Source: Niallia sp. FSL W8-0635 (GTDB taxonomy: Bacteria; Bacillota; Bacilli; Bacillales; Cytobacillaceae). From it: a DNA stretch of 64,000 nt. Below the pieces are notes generated by a model. The model did no database searches, was not told the origin of the DNA, and was given only the letters and a program-made list of their open reading frames with translations. The stretch spans positions 1,714,501 through 1,778,500 of the forward strand of contig NZ_JBBOYD010000001.1 of assembly GCF_038007965.1 (NCBI RefSeq), in the 5' to 3' direction. This document shows, piece by piece, positions 46,743 to 55,837 of this stretch; within the stretch, counting starts at the first letter, position 1, and each line of letters begins with the position of its first letter. The position numbers were made by a program, and so were the translations under genes.

Positions 46743-47660
46743 ATGGCTAATTCTCGCGTATATCCTGATGCCAAATTGACGAATAAACAATCCGAAACAA
46801 GTGCTTGGAAGGATTTTCTTGCATTAATTAAAATAGGAATCGTAAATTCAAACTTAATTACTGTTTTTACAGGAATCTGGCTTGCAATTGTCTTTACGGA
46901 TGTAAGGTTTTTAGAGCAAATTGATACAGTTTTATATACTTTGATTGGATCAGGTTTAATTATTGCTGGTTCCTGTGTTTTAAATAATTTTATTGATCGT
47001 GATATTGATCCATTAATGGAAAGAACGAAGGCTAGACCGACTGTAACAGGAAAAGCAAAGCCTATAAATGTTGCCATTTTAGGATTTGGCTTTCTATTAA
47101 TTGGAACATTGTTTTTATTGTTAACTACTATCACTGCAACGGTAATCGCCTTAGTCGGCGCATTTAGCTATGTCGTAATTTATACAATGTGGTCTAAGCG
47201 AAGACTAGTTTCTAATACGGTTATTGGTAGTTTTTCTGGAGCGGTTCCTCCATTAATTGGATGGGCTGCAATTGATCCTGGTCTTCATGTTATTGCTTGG
47301 AGCTTATTTTTAATTATGTTTGTCTGGCAGCCACCCCATTTCTATTCTTTAGCAATTAGAAGAGTAGAAGAGTATCGAGCAGCGGGAATTCCGATGTTAC
47401 CGGTTGTTAAAGGATTTGAAGTAACGAAGAAGCATACGTATATTTGGATTGTCGCTTTATTTCCACTTCCATTTTTGCTATATCAAATTGGAATTCCATT
47501 TTTAATTTTAGCAACATTACTGAATATAGGATGGGTTGTTACAGGAATTCGAGCAAGTAAAAAGCAAGATGAATATAAGTGGGCTACTGCAATGTTTATC
47601 TATTCTATTCAATATTTAACGATTCTATTTGTTTCAATGGTAGTATTCACATTATTCTAA
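46743..47660 (+). CDS. ctaB: Protoheme IX farnesyltransferase (heme O synthase)
   Basis: 305 residues with about eight membrane segments of the UbiA family. The Asp-rich prenyl-diphosphate motif [19 protein letters not shown] lies near residue 80; the second conserved loop reads [20 protein letters not shown], with [11 protein letters not shown] after it. The enzyme farnesylates heme B to heme O for terminal oxidases. The ATG follows AAAGGGGAGAC. Its usual neighbours ctaA upstream and ctaCDEFG downstream are missing, leaving only ctaM behind it. Confidence 0.95.
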   Translation: MANSRVYPDAKLTNKQSETSAWKDFLALIKIGIVNSNLITVFTGIWLAIVFTDVRFLEQIDTVLYTLIGSGLIIAGSCVLNNFIDRDIDPLMERTKARPTVTGKAKPINVAILGFGFLLIGTLFLLLTTITATVIALVGAFSYVVIYTMWSKRRLVSNTVIGSFSGAVPPLIGWAAIDPGLHVIAWSLFLIMFVWQPPHFYSLAIRRVEEYRAAGIPMLPVVKGFEVTKKHTYIWIVALFPLPFLLYQIGIPFLILATLLNIGWVVTGIRASKKQDEYKWATAMFIYSIQYLTILFVSMVVFTLF

Positions 47661-47832
47661 GGAATTCGTTTTAGGGGAAAACAATCCATTAGAATAAATT
47701 ATATTAAGGGAATGGCCATTTTCATAAAGAGTAAGGCTTTCTGTGATTTTAATTCTCAGAACGTAATGGAACAAAGGGAAAAAGGGGATTTTCTAAACAA
47801 AGAGGTAAATATTTTATGGAGTGGGTAGTTTA

Positions 47833-48300
47833 ATGGAATTTACATTACCGATTTTGCCGACAATAAGTACAGCATTTATCGTATTAAGCGGCATTTTTGT
47901 AGCTATTGGTTGGGGATTAATCAAGAAAAGAAAAAGAAAAGAGCATCAGACAGTAATGCTTATTGCAGCCATTTTTGCTGTTATCTTTTTCATCATTTAC
48001 GCATCAAGAACGATTTTCATAGGGAACACTTCCTTTGGTGGACCAGATGATATTAAGATTTACTATACAATCTTCTTAATATTTCATATTACACTGGCAA
48101 CAATAGGAGCAGTATTAGGAATTATCATGTTGTATACAGGCTATAAAAAACAATATGCGAAACACCGTAAATTAGGTCCAATAACAAGTATTATCTGGTT
48201 TATTACAGCCATTACAGGAACAGCTGTCTATTTACTTCTCTATGTTTTCTATCACGGAGGAGAAACAACATCTGTTATAAAGGCGATATTAGGCTTTTAA
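47833..48300 (+). CDS. ctaM: DUF420 membrane protein CtaM (YozB-like)
   Basis: About 155 residues with four to five membrane helices. The family segments PTISTAFIVLSGIFVAIGWG, YTIFLIFHITLATIGAVLG and ITGTAVYLLLYVFYH contain the conserved His residues of DUF420. In staphylococci CtaM is needed to mature the heme A-containing QoxABCD oxidase. Start choice is uncertain: GTG 47821 is in frame, and ATG 47833 follows GGAGTGGG. In other bacilli it follows ctaG; here it follows ctaB directly. Confidence 0.82.
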   Translation: MEFTLPILPTISTAFIVLSGIFVAIGWGLIKKRKRKEHQTVMLIAAIFAVIFFIIYASRTIFIGNTSFGGPDDIKIYYTIFLIFHITLATIGAVLGIIMLYTGYKKQYAKHRKLGPITSIIWFITAITGTAVYLLLYVFYHGGETTSVIKAILGF

Positions 48301-48305
48301 TGAAT

Positions 48306-48340
48306 AAAAAAATGCTTCTAGAAAATAGAAGCATTTTTTT
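48306..48340 (+). terminator. Terminator after ctaM
   Basis: AAAAAATGCTTCTA and TAGAAGCATTTTTTT form a 14-bp stem with a five-base loop. Confidence 0.9.
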
Positions 48341-48485
48341 ATTGTTCTTTTAATGAGTTTTCCTTACTTATATGGCAAGAAATCCAAAACTACTAATTCT
48401 ATTAAAATTATTTAAAGTAAGTTATACTATTTAGTAAGAATGCTACATATATTAATAGAAACAATGCTAGAGAGGGGGGAATCCT

Positions 48486-49544
48486 CTGAAAATTTTATTA
48501 AGAACTGTCGTAATTATTGCAGTATTATCGGCGATTGGATTCTATTTTAGTATAACAGATGATAAGAATCAGCAAGAGGTACTAGTGGAAAATGGGGATA
48601 ATCCTACAAAAGTGAAGGATAATCTCAAAGAAGAAAATGAAAATACGCAAATTCTACCAGTTCCTAAAGAGGGCTTAGGGAGCTTAATCGGTAAAAGTGT
48701 AAGTGAATTAAAAGAGAAGTATGGAGAACCAGCTAGAATTGATCCATCAGCATATGAATACAATTGGTGGATTTACAATAAGAAAGACTCTCAATATTTT
48801 CAAGCGGGAATTCTGAATGATAAAGTGGTGACTGTTTATGCGATTGGTAGTGATGTAAATATTAACCCTTATAAAATTGGACAAGAAGTTGGGGATATTT
48901 ATACAACAACACCAATTGAAACAAATATTAGCTTTAATTATGAAAATTCTTCGTATCGTTTCGAATTATCGGAGGATGAAATAAATAACCGCCCACTTAT
49001 TCAAATAGGCGATTATTATGCACAGCTGTACTTTGATAAATTTAACGGTACTTTATCAAGTATTCGTTACATGGATGCACGTACGTTACTTCATTTAAGA
49101 CCATATGAATTAGTTTATCGCGGAGAACTATTAGAAACGGAAAATAATGTAGAGGATAATGAAGCGATTCAAGAGGGGAATGAAAAACAAATATTAGATA
49201 TGACCAATGTACTAAGAAAAAGATTTGAATTAAATACAGTGGAGTGGGATCAACCAACTGCTGAAGTGGCATTAGGTCATAGTAAAGATATGTTTGAAAC
49301 AGAGGATTTTTCCCATACGTCAGAGAAGTATGGAGATTTAGAGGACCGCTTAAAAGCAGGGGACGTATTTTATCAAGTTGCTGGGGAGAATATTGCAGCA
49401 GGTTATGCGGATGCACCTGCAGTAATGGAAGGTTGGCTAAACAGCAAAGGGCATCGTGAATGTTTATTAAATGAGAAATTTACTCATCTTGGAGTAGGAG
49501 TATTTGATAAATACTACACACAGAATTTTATCGAGCAATGGTAA
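48486..49544 (+). CDS. ylbC: YlbC: CAP-domain protein with N-terminal anchor, apparent CTG start
   Basis: 352 residues if read from CTG at 48486, which lies six bases behind GAGGGGGG. This yields the expected anchor (LKILLRTVVIIAVLSAIGFY), lost if the first GTG (48585) is used. An in-frame TAG at 48468 excludes a longer frame, and no ATG, GTG or TTG precedes 48585. Residues about 65-200 are the CAP-associated N-terminal domain (GLGSLIGKSVSELKEKYGEP); residues about 235-350 the CAP domain (HSKDMFETEDFSH, GENIAAGYADA, WLNSKGHRECLL). The role is unknown; it acts outside the membrane. Confidence 0.8.
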   Translation: MKILLRTVVIIAVLSAIGFYFSITDDKNQQEVLVENGDNPTKVKDNLKEENENTQILPVPKEGLGSLIGKSVSELKEKYGEPARIDPSAYEYNWWIYNKKDSQYFQAGILNDKVVTVYAIGSDVNINPYKIGQEVGDIYTTTPIETNISFNYENSSYRFELSEDEINNRPLIQIGDYYAQLYFDKFNGTLSSIRYMDARTLLHLRPYELVYRGELLETENNVEDNEAIQEGNEKQILDMTNVLRKRFELNTVEWDQPTAEVALGHSKDMFETEDFSHTSEKYGDLEDRLKAGDVFYQVAGENIAAGYADAPAVMEGWLNSKGHRECLLNEKFTHLGVGVFDKYYTQNFIEQW

Positions 49545-49560
49545 AAGGTATATAAGCAAA

Positions 49561-49603
49561 AGACTGTCAACAACTTCGTAATGAAGTGGTTGGCAGTTTT
49601 TTT
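49561..49603 (+). terminator. Terminator of ylbC
   Basis: GACTGTCAACAACTTC and GAAGTGGTTGGCAGTTT form a stem with a few wobble pairs, then TTTTT. Confidence 0.8.
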
Positions 49604-49732
49604 GTGAAATAATTAGGATAATCTAATTATTATCATAAAAGGAAAGAGGATTTTTTAATAGAGAATGCACATTTTCTAAAGTGCATCATAAGGTAATATA
49701 GGCAGATGTATCAAATTAGAGGTGAAATAACG

Positions 49733-50152
49733 ATGGCGAATAAACAACTTCATCCTTCTATAGAAGAATTTAAAGCATTTGTGAAAGCAAATCCGAAAAT
49801 ATTGAAAGAAGCCAGAAACGGGAAGGTGACATTACAGGAATTATATGAGGATTGGTATTTATTAGGTCCAAATGATGCAAGATGGGACGGTTTACGAGAA
49901 GGTAGTTCTGAAGCTTCTGAAGAAAAGGAGAAAGATGCATCATCTACTAAAACCGTCTGGATGTCTAATATTTTCGACACATTAAAAAACATGGACCAAA
50001 ACCAGATACAGGGGTACTTAGCAAATTTAAATCAAGCTTTAGGAACCATACAAGGAGTTATATCTCAATTTGCCCCGAATAGTGGTTCAAGTGGATCATC
50101 TGCGCCAACCGAACAAAAACCTTCTGGACCATTTTCTTTTAGAAAAGATTAA
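49733..50152 (+). CDS. ylbD: YlbD, putative spore coat protein
   Basis: 139 residues. The N-terminal domain LHPSIEEFKAFVKANPKILK with YEDWYLLGPNDARWD is the YlbD signature; the C-terminal half is Gln- and Ser-rich (GVISQFAPNSGSSGSSAPTE) and probably disordered. Homologues are described as putative coat proteins. A frame from 49706 exists, but the ATG at 49733 follows GAGGTGAAATAA. It is coupled to ylbE, which begins 14 bases after its stop. Confidence 0.88.
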   Translation: MANKQLHPSIEEFKAFVKANPKILKEARNGKVTLQELYEDWYLLGPNDARWDGLREGSSEASEEKEKDASSTKTVWMSNIFDTLKNMDQNQIQGYLANLNQALGTIQGVISQFAPNSGSSGSSAPTEQKPSGPFSFRKD

Positions 50153-50165
50153 ATAGGAGGAGTAT

Positions 50166-50405
50166 ATGAGACAGAGTATAAAAGAATATATTGCGCAGAA
50201 TACGGAATTACAACAATTTATACGGGAACAGCCACAGTGGTATAGACAGCTAAGCAGAAATCCAAATCAATTGGAAGCCTTTGAGATAGCGTCACTTCAT
50301 TATTATAAGAAAACCATCCCTGATCATGTTCAAAAGTTTTCAAATGGGGTTCAAATGGCTTCCATGATGGTTAGCATGTTTCAAGCAATGAACGCTCAAT
50401 CTTAA
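50166..50405 (+). CDS. ylbE: YlbE-like protein
   Basis: 79 residues. IREQPQWYRQLSRNPNQLEAF and YYKKTIPDHVQKFSNGVQMA are typical of the YlbE family, a short helical protein found only in spore-forming bacilli. The ATG follows TAGGAGGAGT. It forms an operon with ylbD. Function unknown. Confidence 0.88.
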   Translation: MRQSIKEYIAQNTELQQFIREQPQWYRQLSRNPNQLEAFEIASLHYYKKTIPDHVQKFSNGVQMASMMVSMFQAMNAQS

Positions 50406-50495
50406 AGCTTTAGGAAAAGGATACTTAGAGTAAAATAAACAGGAATGGTAATACTAACCTAAAAGAATTCATTAAAATTACCAGGAGTGTTTACG

Positions 50496-50915
50496 TTGAA
50501 AAAAATCCAATTGATTTGTCTTCCTGCTGTTTTCCTTTTAGCTAGTTGTGGGAATGATCTCCCTGATCCAGAAGTAAAGCCAAAAAAAGAAGCTACTGCT
50601 CATTATTCTCTTCCTGCAACTGCGGCTGTACAAGCCTCTTCAGAAAATGCGGGCTTTTATGTTCACCATATTGTGAAAGGGAATAAAGTATTTATTGAAT
50701 GCAAAGTGAAAGATTATTCTTTCAGAGAAGATAGTAATGGTAACTTAGGGAAAATTGTTTTGGAAATGAACGGTGAAAAGAAAGAATATTCTTCTGCAGC
50801 ATTTGTAATAGAAGGACTAAAAGCAGGAAAGCATACGATGACCTTATCGGTTATTGATGTTGCAAGCAAGATGCCAAAATATAAAAAGTCATTTCAAGTC
50901 ATCGTAAATGAATAG
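50496..50915 (+). CDS. Lipoprotein of unknown function
   Basis: 139 residues from a TTG six bases behind AGGAGTG. The lipobox is FLLASC near residue 18. The mature part has an immunoglobulin-like beta pattern (VFIECKVKDYSF, KIVLEMNGEKKEYSS, GLKAGKHTMTLSVIDV), ending in QVIVNE. A GTG three codons earlier is an alternative start. B. subtilis has no lipoprotein between ylbE and ylbF as far as I know, so it looks like an insertion in this lineage. Confidence 0.75.
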   Translation: MKKIQLICLPAVFLLASCGNDLPDPEVKPKKEATAHYSLPATAAVQASSENAGFYVHHIVKGNKVFIECKVKDYSFREDSNGNLGKIVLEMNGEKKEYSSAAFVIEGLKAGKHTMTLSVIDVASKMPKYKKSFQVIVNE

Positions 50916-50991
50916 GTTAGAAAAAGGAAATCACAAGCCTTTTCTTTCTTCTGTCTTTCATGTAGAATAAGAATTGGAGGTGAGCGAATAC

Positions 50992-51438
50992 GTGCTTGCG
51001 ACAACTGAAATACTTCTTATTCAAGAGGAAGCAGAAGCGATTGCAGAAATGATATTAGACTCAGATGTTGCAGAACAATACCGTATTTGTTTGGCCAATA
51101 TTCAATCAAATAAGGAAACACAGCGGAAAATTCATTCCTTTAACCAAATGAAAGAACTATATGAAGAGGTTCAGCGTTTTGGAAAATATCATCCTGAATA
51201 TAAAAAAGTCATGATGGAAATTCGACAGCTTAAACGCGATATGGATGTAGATGATAATGTGGCAGCATTTAAAGTAGCGGAGAATGGTTTACAAAAGCTA
51301 CTAGATGATGTCAGTGTTATTATTGGACGTTCTGTTTCTACTTTTATTAAAGTACCAACAGGTAATCCATTTTTTGATGAACTTTCTGGTTGCTCAGGTG
51401 GTTGTGGAAGTGGTGGAAGCTGTAGTTGTTCTGCCTAA
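50992..51438 (+). CDS. ricF: RicF (YlbF), subunit of the RicAFT complex
   Basis: 148 residues. The helical YlbF/YmcA domain (ILLIQEEAEAIAEMILDSD, FNQMKELYEEVQRFGKYHPE) is followed by a Cys-rich tail, GCSGGCGSGGSCSCSA. The Ric complex (YlbF, YmcA, YaaT) binds iron-sulfur clusters, helps RNase Y process mRNAs, and is needed for competence, biofilm formation and sporulation. The start is GTG behind TTGGAGGTGAGC; an in-frame start 18 bases upstream would overlap the ribosome binding site. Confidence 0.9.
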   Translation: MLATTEILLIQEEAEAIAEMILDSDVAEQYRICLANIQSNKETQRKIHSFNQMKELYEEVQRFGKYHPEYKKVMMEIRQLKRDMDVDDNVAAFKVAENGLQKLLDDVSVIIGRSVSTFIKVPTGNPFFDELSGCSGGCGSGGSCSCSA

Positions 51439-51595
51439 TATACGAAAAAGCAATGATCAGAATGTAGGATCATTGCTTTTTTATTTTTGTAGCGTCATTA
51501 ATGGCTTCCTAGCTTCTGTAAAAGTAGATTCCAGCTTTTCTATTTTCTTTGCCTATGCTATTATGATAAATAATGGTATTTAAAGGGGTTAAATT

Positions 51596-51871
51596 ATGCT
51601 AGGGCAACGACAAGGAATAATTGTTTGGTTATTTTCACTGAAACAAGCAAAAATGTTAAGAAGATATGGAAATGTTCATTTTATTTCCAAGAGATTAAAA
51701 TATGTTGTGCTCTACACCAATCAAAGTGATGTGGAAAGCATAATGGAAAAAATTAATGCTCATTCTTTTGTAAAGAAGGTAGAGCCTTCTTATAAACCAT
51801 TTTTGAAAATGGAATTTGAAAATTCGCGACCAGATAAGGCAAAAGAATATGATTATAAAATGGGGATATAA
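51596..51871 (+). CDS. ylbG: UPF0298 protein YlbG
   Basis: 91 residues. [38 protein letters not shown] and [19 protein letters not shown] are diagnostic of UPF0298, a small alpha/beta protein next to ylbF in bacilli. Function unknown. The ATG follows AAAGGGGTTAA. A strong terminator follows, before csfG on the other strand. Confidence 0.92.
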   Translation: MLGQRQGIIVWLFSLKQAKMLRRYGNVHFISKRLKYVVLYTNQSDVESIMEKINAHSFVKKVEPSYKPFLKMEFENSRPDKAKEYDYKMGI

Positions 51872-51895
51872 GCGGTCAGCTTTTCTTTAAAGAAT

Positions 51896-51967
51896 AAAAA
51901 CAGTATTTATGATAGGAGTGGTGGAATAGAAAGTTTCCGACCACTCCTTCATGAATTCTGTTTTTTT
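51896..51967 (+). terminator. Terminator of ylbG
   Basis: ATGATAGGAGTGGT and ACCACTCCTTCAT pair around a 17-base loop, with outer arms AAAACAG / CTGTTTTTTT. Confidence 0.8.
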
Positions 51968-51984
51968 GTATGGAATGGGAAAAA

Positions 51985-52143
51985 CAAAAAAAAGCCTGCA
52001 AGCATATGCCTGCAGGATCCTTCCACGTCCTTATATTCAATAAGGACAGAAGGTAAAGGGAGAGGAGAAACCGGAGGAAGAACTTATGGGGAAACGTAAG
52101 TCTTCTCCGCGGTTGGCAACAACATCCTCGAATAGATGCTGTT
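51985..52143 (-). ncRNA. csfG: CsfG, sporulation small RNA (ylbG-ylbH intergenic)
   Basis: On the minus strand, a transcript from about 52143 folds into a first hairpin (AACAGCATC / GATGTTGTT), a second (GGAGAAGACTTACG / CATAAGTTCTTCCTCC), a perfect third (GTCCTTAT / ATAAGGAC) and ends in a terminator (CCTGCA / TGCAGG) with eight U residues. Pyrimidine-rich stretches such as TTCTTCCTCCGG and TTTCTCCTCTCCC lie in and after the second hairpin. CsfG is a conserved small RNA of endospore formers, made in the forespore under sigma-F and sigma-G, and encoded between ylbG and ylbH. The Rfam ylbH leader is probably the same region. Its target is unknown. Confidence 0.82.
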
Positions 52144-52149
52144 AATTAC

Positions 52150-52177
52150 AGTATCTCCATCTACCGAGCACTTATAC
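52150..52177 (-). promoter_or_regulatory. Sigma-F-type promoter of csfG
   Basis: On the minus strand GTATA (-35, 52173-52177) and GGAGATACT (-10, 52150-52158) are separated by 14 bases. They match the sigma-F consensus GYWTA and GGNRANANT at every defined position. The start would be near 52143. Confidence 0.75.
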
Positions 52178-52322
52178 ATCAAAATGAACTATTTTTTTGA
52201 GATGGTTGGAGAGAGTATAATTAGTATTGTTTATTTTAATAGTAGAAAGAGGAATAAGAGTTTTCCCTGTATTATTTCTCTCCTAGCAGTATTCTAAAAT
52301 ACAGCAAAAAATCTTTAAAATG

Positions 52323-52351
52323 TTGGCTCGCTAATAGCTTTATGGTAGGAT
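52323..52351 (+). promoter_or_regulatory. Possible promoter of rsmD-coaD
   Basis: TTGGCT and TAGGAT are separated by 17 bases, with TGG before the -10 (extended element). It is the best candidate in the 220 bases between csfG and rsmD. Confidence 0.4.
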
Positions 52352-52398
52352 AGGGAAGGGAAAAGAACTTAAAGTAAAATAGGGTTGTGGTGATTGAA

Positions 52399-52965
52399 AT
52401 GAGAGTTGTCTCCGGTAAGAATAAGGGGATTCCATTGAAGGCAGTGCCTGGTAACTCGACTAGACCAACTACGGATAAAGTGAAAGAGGCTATTTTTAAT
52501 ATGATAGGCCCTTACTTTCAAGGAGGAGAAGGCCTTGATTTATTTGCTGGGAGCGGCGGACTTGGCATTGAAGCTTTAAGTAGAGGATTAGATCTTGTTA
52601 TTTTTGTAGATAAAGAAGGAAAAGCAATACATACGATTAAAGAAAATCTTGCAATATGTAAATTAGAAAGCCAAGCAGAGATATTTCGTAATGATGCGAA
52701 TCGCGCTTTAAAGGCATTGCAAAAAAGAGAAAAAAGATTTGATTATATTTTTCTAGATCCGCCATATAAAAAGCAGCAATTAGAAACAATATTAACGTTT
52801 ATTGATGAAGCAGATTTGTTAAAGGATGAAGGAGTCATTGTTTGTGAACATGGTTCAGAAATTTCTTTACCTGAGGCAGTAAATAGACTTCAGCAAGTGA
52901 GACATGAAAAATATGGAATAATAGGAGTTTCTATTTATTCTTTACAAAATAGTACGGAGGATTAA
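52399..52965 (+). CDS. rsmD: 16S rRNA (guanine-966-N2)-methyltransferase RsmD
   Basis: 188 residues (B. subtilis YlbH). The SAM-binding motif GLDLFAGSGGLGIEALSRG is near residue 45, the catalytic motif IFLDPPYKK near residue 122, and the N-terminal STRPTTDKVKEAIFNMI is family-specific. It methylates G966 of 16S rRNA during 30S assembly. GTG codons at 52387 and 52390 extend the frame; the ATG at 52399 with GTGGTGAT ahead fits the family. coaD follows after six bases. Confidence 0.93.
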   Translation: MRVVSGKNKGIPLKAVPGNSTRPTTDKVKEAIFNMIGPYFQGGEGLDLFAGSGGLGIEALSRGLDLVIFVDKEGKAIHTIKENLAICKLESQAEIFRNDANRALKALQKREKRFDYIFLDPPYKKQQLETILTFIDEADLLKDEGVIVCEHGSEISLPEAVNRLQQVRHEKYGIIGVSIYSLQNSTED

Positions 52966-53463
<498 letters not shown>

Positions 53464-53485
53464 CGATTATTATGCTATTTAGCAA

Positions 53486-53551
53486 GAAAAAAGGACATTC
53501 ATGCCGAAAAGAAGTAGTAGCTATTTCTTTTGGCATAGTGTCCTTTTTTAT
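53486..53551. terminator. Bidirectional terminator between coaD and ylbJ
   Basis: AAAAAAGGACATTCATGCC with GAAAAGAA pairs with TTCTTTTGGCAT and TGTCCTTTTTT; A and T runs flank the long stem, which overlaps the ylbJ stop codon. Confidence 0.88.
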
Positions 53552-54768
53552 AATTGTCCTCTTGGTGATAATCTTTTTACTAATATAAAACAATAGACGG
53601 TTAAGGAAATAATCGTAACAATTGGTCCCCACATGCTAATGTTTTCAAATACCTGTTGAAAGAAAGAACCTTCCCGATTCATTCCTGGGATTGCGATTGT
53701 TGGAGTTTCTTTTGTTAAGAAAGTCTTGTTAAAGAAGTCCCATGCAATAAAAGTGTAGATGCCAGAGAAGATTGCTTGCATAATTCTCGCTAAGAAAAAG
53801 GGTTTAAAGCGAATATCTGTCTGAGCAATTATACTTGCCACTTGGGCTTGAACACTTAATCCACTAAATCCGAGGATACAGCTTGTTAAAATGGCTTGGT
53901 GCATAAGGGTAGATGTTTCTACATCACTCGTTAATTTACTTCCTAATGTGATTTCAAAAATGCCGGCAATAAAGGGAATCGTTAAATCACCTGAAAAAGT
54001 AAACAGCTGGAATATAGATTCTAATAATTTTGCAAAAAAGGAAGTAATATGTAAGTGAAATAATAAACGATTGATAACAGAAAAAAGAATGATAAAGCCG
54101 CCAACCATTAATAAGGATTGAATGGAGGAGGTTACAGCATCTCCCATAAGCTTACCAAGAGGCCGCTTGTCTTTTAGACGAGTCTGATGCAGTTCTCGTA
54201 ACGCTCTTTTTATGGAAGCTTTTTCTTTTTGCTCCTTTGTCGTTTTTTCTGTGTCTTTTCCATGAAATCGCATAAATAGTCCAACGGTAAAATTGGCTAA
54301 ATAATGAGAGAAAGCAAGTAGCAAACCAAGCTTAGGACTATGAAAAAAAGAGGCGGAGACGGCACCGATAATAAACATCGGATTAGAAGCATTAGAGAAA
54401 GAAACGAGTCTTTCGGCTTCTGTTCTCGTTAACTGCTTTTCCTCACGCATTCGGGCAGTCAGCTTTGCTCCTGTTGGAAAGCCAGATACCATCCCCATGG
54501 CCCAAACGAAACCGCCTACCCCTGGAACTTTAAAAAGAGGGCGCATAATGGGCTCTAATAAAACACCAATAAAACGGACAACCCCAAAACCTATTAATAT
54601 TTCAGATAAAATAAGAAATGGAAGAAGTGAAGGAAAAACAATTGTCCACCAAGTGTTAAGTCCATTTTTTGAAGCGTCAACCGCTACCCCTGGAAAAGAA
54701 ATCAGGGCAAGAGCTAATAGAGACGCAGATAAAGCGAGTACGACTGTCTTAAATTTTGAGCGTAACAA
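53548..54768 (-). CDS. ylbJ: Sporulation integral membrane protein YlbJ
   Basis: 406 residues with about eight membrane helices and two nucleoside-transporter-like gate domains (GFVWAMGMVSGFPTGAKLTA and TSCILGFSGLSVQAQVASI). YlbJ is needed for a spore cortex of normal resistance and is related to SpoVAE/ SpmA-type gate proteins. A longer frame starts at 54789, but its first codons contain the ribosome binding site GAAGGGGGAG; the TTG at 54768 is the likely start and gives the family length. Confidence 0.9.
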   Translation of the reverse strand: MLRSKFKTVVLALSASLLALALISFPGVAVDASKNGLNTWWTIVFPSLLPFLILSEILIGFGVVRFIGVLLEPIMRPLFKVPGVGGFVWAMGMVSGFPTGAKLTARMREEKQLTRTEAERLVSFSNASNPMFIIGAVSASFFHSPKLGLLLAFSHYLANFTVGLFMRFHGKDTEKTTKEQKEKASIKRALRELHQTRLKDKRPLGKLMGDAVTSSIQSLLMVGGFIILFSVINRLLFHLHITSFFAKLLESIFQLFTFSGDLTIPFIAGIFEITLGSKLTSDVETSTLMHQAILTSCILGFSGLSVQAQVASIIAQTDIRFKPFFLARIMQAIFSGIYTFIAWDFFNKTFLTKETPTIAIPGMNREGSFFQQVFENISMWGPIVTIISLTVYCFILVKRLSPRGQL

Positions 54769-54971
54769 ATTATATTGCTCCCCCTTCAAATATAAATAGT
54801 AGGTATTTATTCTTCTCTATGAAAGGATGGATTTCTGATTGAATAAAAGGAATACTTGTACACAATCAGCCTAAAAGAATATCCCTCTACCAATCAATAT
54901 ACTCATAACCTGAAAAAAAAGACCATAAGATTAATGTAGATTGAATTTTGATAAGAATAGGTGGGGACGAT

Positions 54972-55763
54972 ATGGAACGCCCTAAAATTGGCTTAGCGTT
55001 AGGTTCAGGTGGAGCGAGAGGATTTGCACATATTGGTGTAATAAAAATATTGCGAGAAGAGAATATTCCAATAGATTATATTGCTGGCAGTAGCATAGGA
55101 GCCATTGTCGGCTGTTTGTATGGAGCAGGATCTGATATTGAGCGGTTATACACGTTATCAAAGTTCTTCAAACGGAAATATTATTTGGATTTTACAGTTC
55201 CGAAAATGGGGTTTATTGCAGGGAATAGAGTAAAGGAATTGATCCATTTATTCACCTACGGAAAAAATCTAGAGGAGCTAGATATCCCTGTTGCCGTTGT
55301 TGCGGCCGATTTATTAACAGGAGAAAAGGTTGTATTCAGGAAAGGATCTATTGCTAACGCAGTTCGTGCCAGTATTTCTATTCCAGGTATATTTGTACCA
55401 GAGAAATTGGATGGGCGCTTGCTTGTAGATGGGGGAGTAATCGACCGTGTTCCTGTCTCTGTTTTAAAAGAAATGGGGGCAGATATCATAATTGCTGTAG
55501 ATGTAGCAAAGGTAAATGTGAATGCAGATATTTCGAATATTTATGATGTTATTATGCGTTCATTGGATATCATGCAAATGGAGTTAGTGGAATCGCGAGA
55601 ATTTGCAAGTGATGTGATGATAAAACCTCCTGTAGAAATGTTTAATAGTAAAGCATTTACGGATTTAGAGAAAATTATAGAGATAGGGGAAATAGAAACG
55701 AGAAAATATATTGAGCTAATTAAAAGAGAAATGAAGAAAAGAAAAACAAATGAGAAGAAGTAA
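54972..55763 (+). CDS. ylbK: Patatin-like phospholipase family protein YlbK
   Basis: 263 residues. The oxyanion hole GSGGARGFAHIGVI is near residue 14, the nucleophile elbow GSSIGAIVG near residue 40, and the catalytic Asp in LLVDGGVIDRVP near residue 155, so the Ser-Asp dyad is complete. It is a putative lipid hydrolase of the NTE/RssA-like group. The ATG at 54972 follows AGGTGGGGACG; the frame reaches back to 54948. In B. subtilis ylbL follows, but here it is missing. Confidence 0.9.
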   Translation: MERPKIGLALGSGGARGFAHIGVIKILREENIPIDYIAGSSIGAIVGCLYGAGSDIERLYTLSKFFKRKYYLDFTVPKMGFIAGNRVKELIHLFTYGKNLEELDIPVAVVAADLLTGEKVVFRKGSIANAVRASISIPGIFVPEKLDGRLLVDGGVIDRVPVSVLKEMGADIIIAVDVAKVNVNADISNIYDVIMRSLDIMQMELVESREFASDVMIKPPVEMFNSKAFTDLEKIIEIGEIETRKYIELIKREMKKRKTNEKK

Positions 55764-55776
55764 AAATAGAAATAGG

Positions 55777-55809
55777 AAAAAACCGCTTTTTTAGGCAAGC
55801 GGGTTTTTT
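55777..55809. terminator. Bidirectional terminator between ylbK and tmcAL
   Basis: AAAAAACCGCTT and AAGCGGGTTTTTT pair, with A and T runs on opposite sides. Confidence 0.85.
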
Positions 55810-55837
55810 CTTAATAATAGGTAGCTTTAACCAGAGC

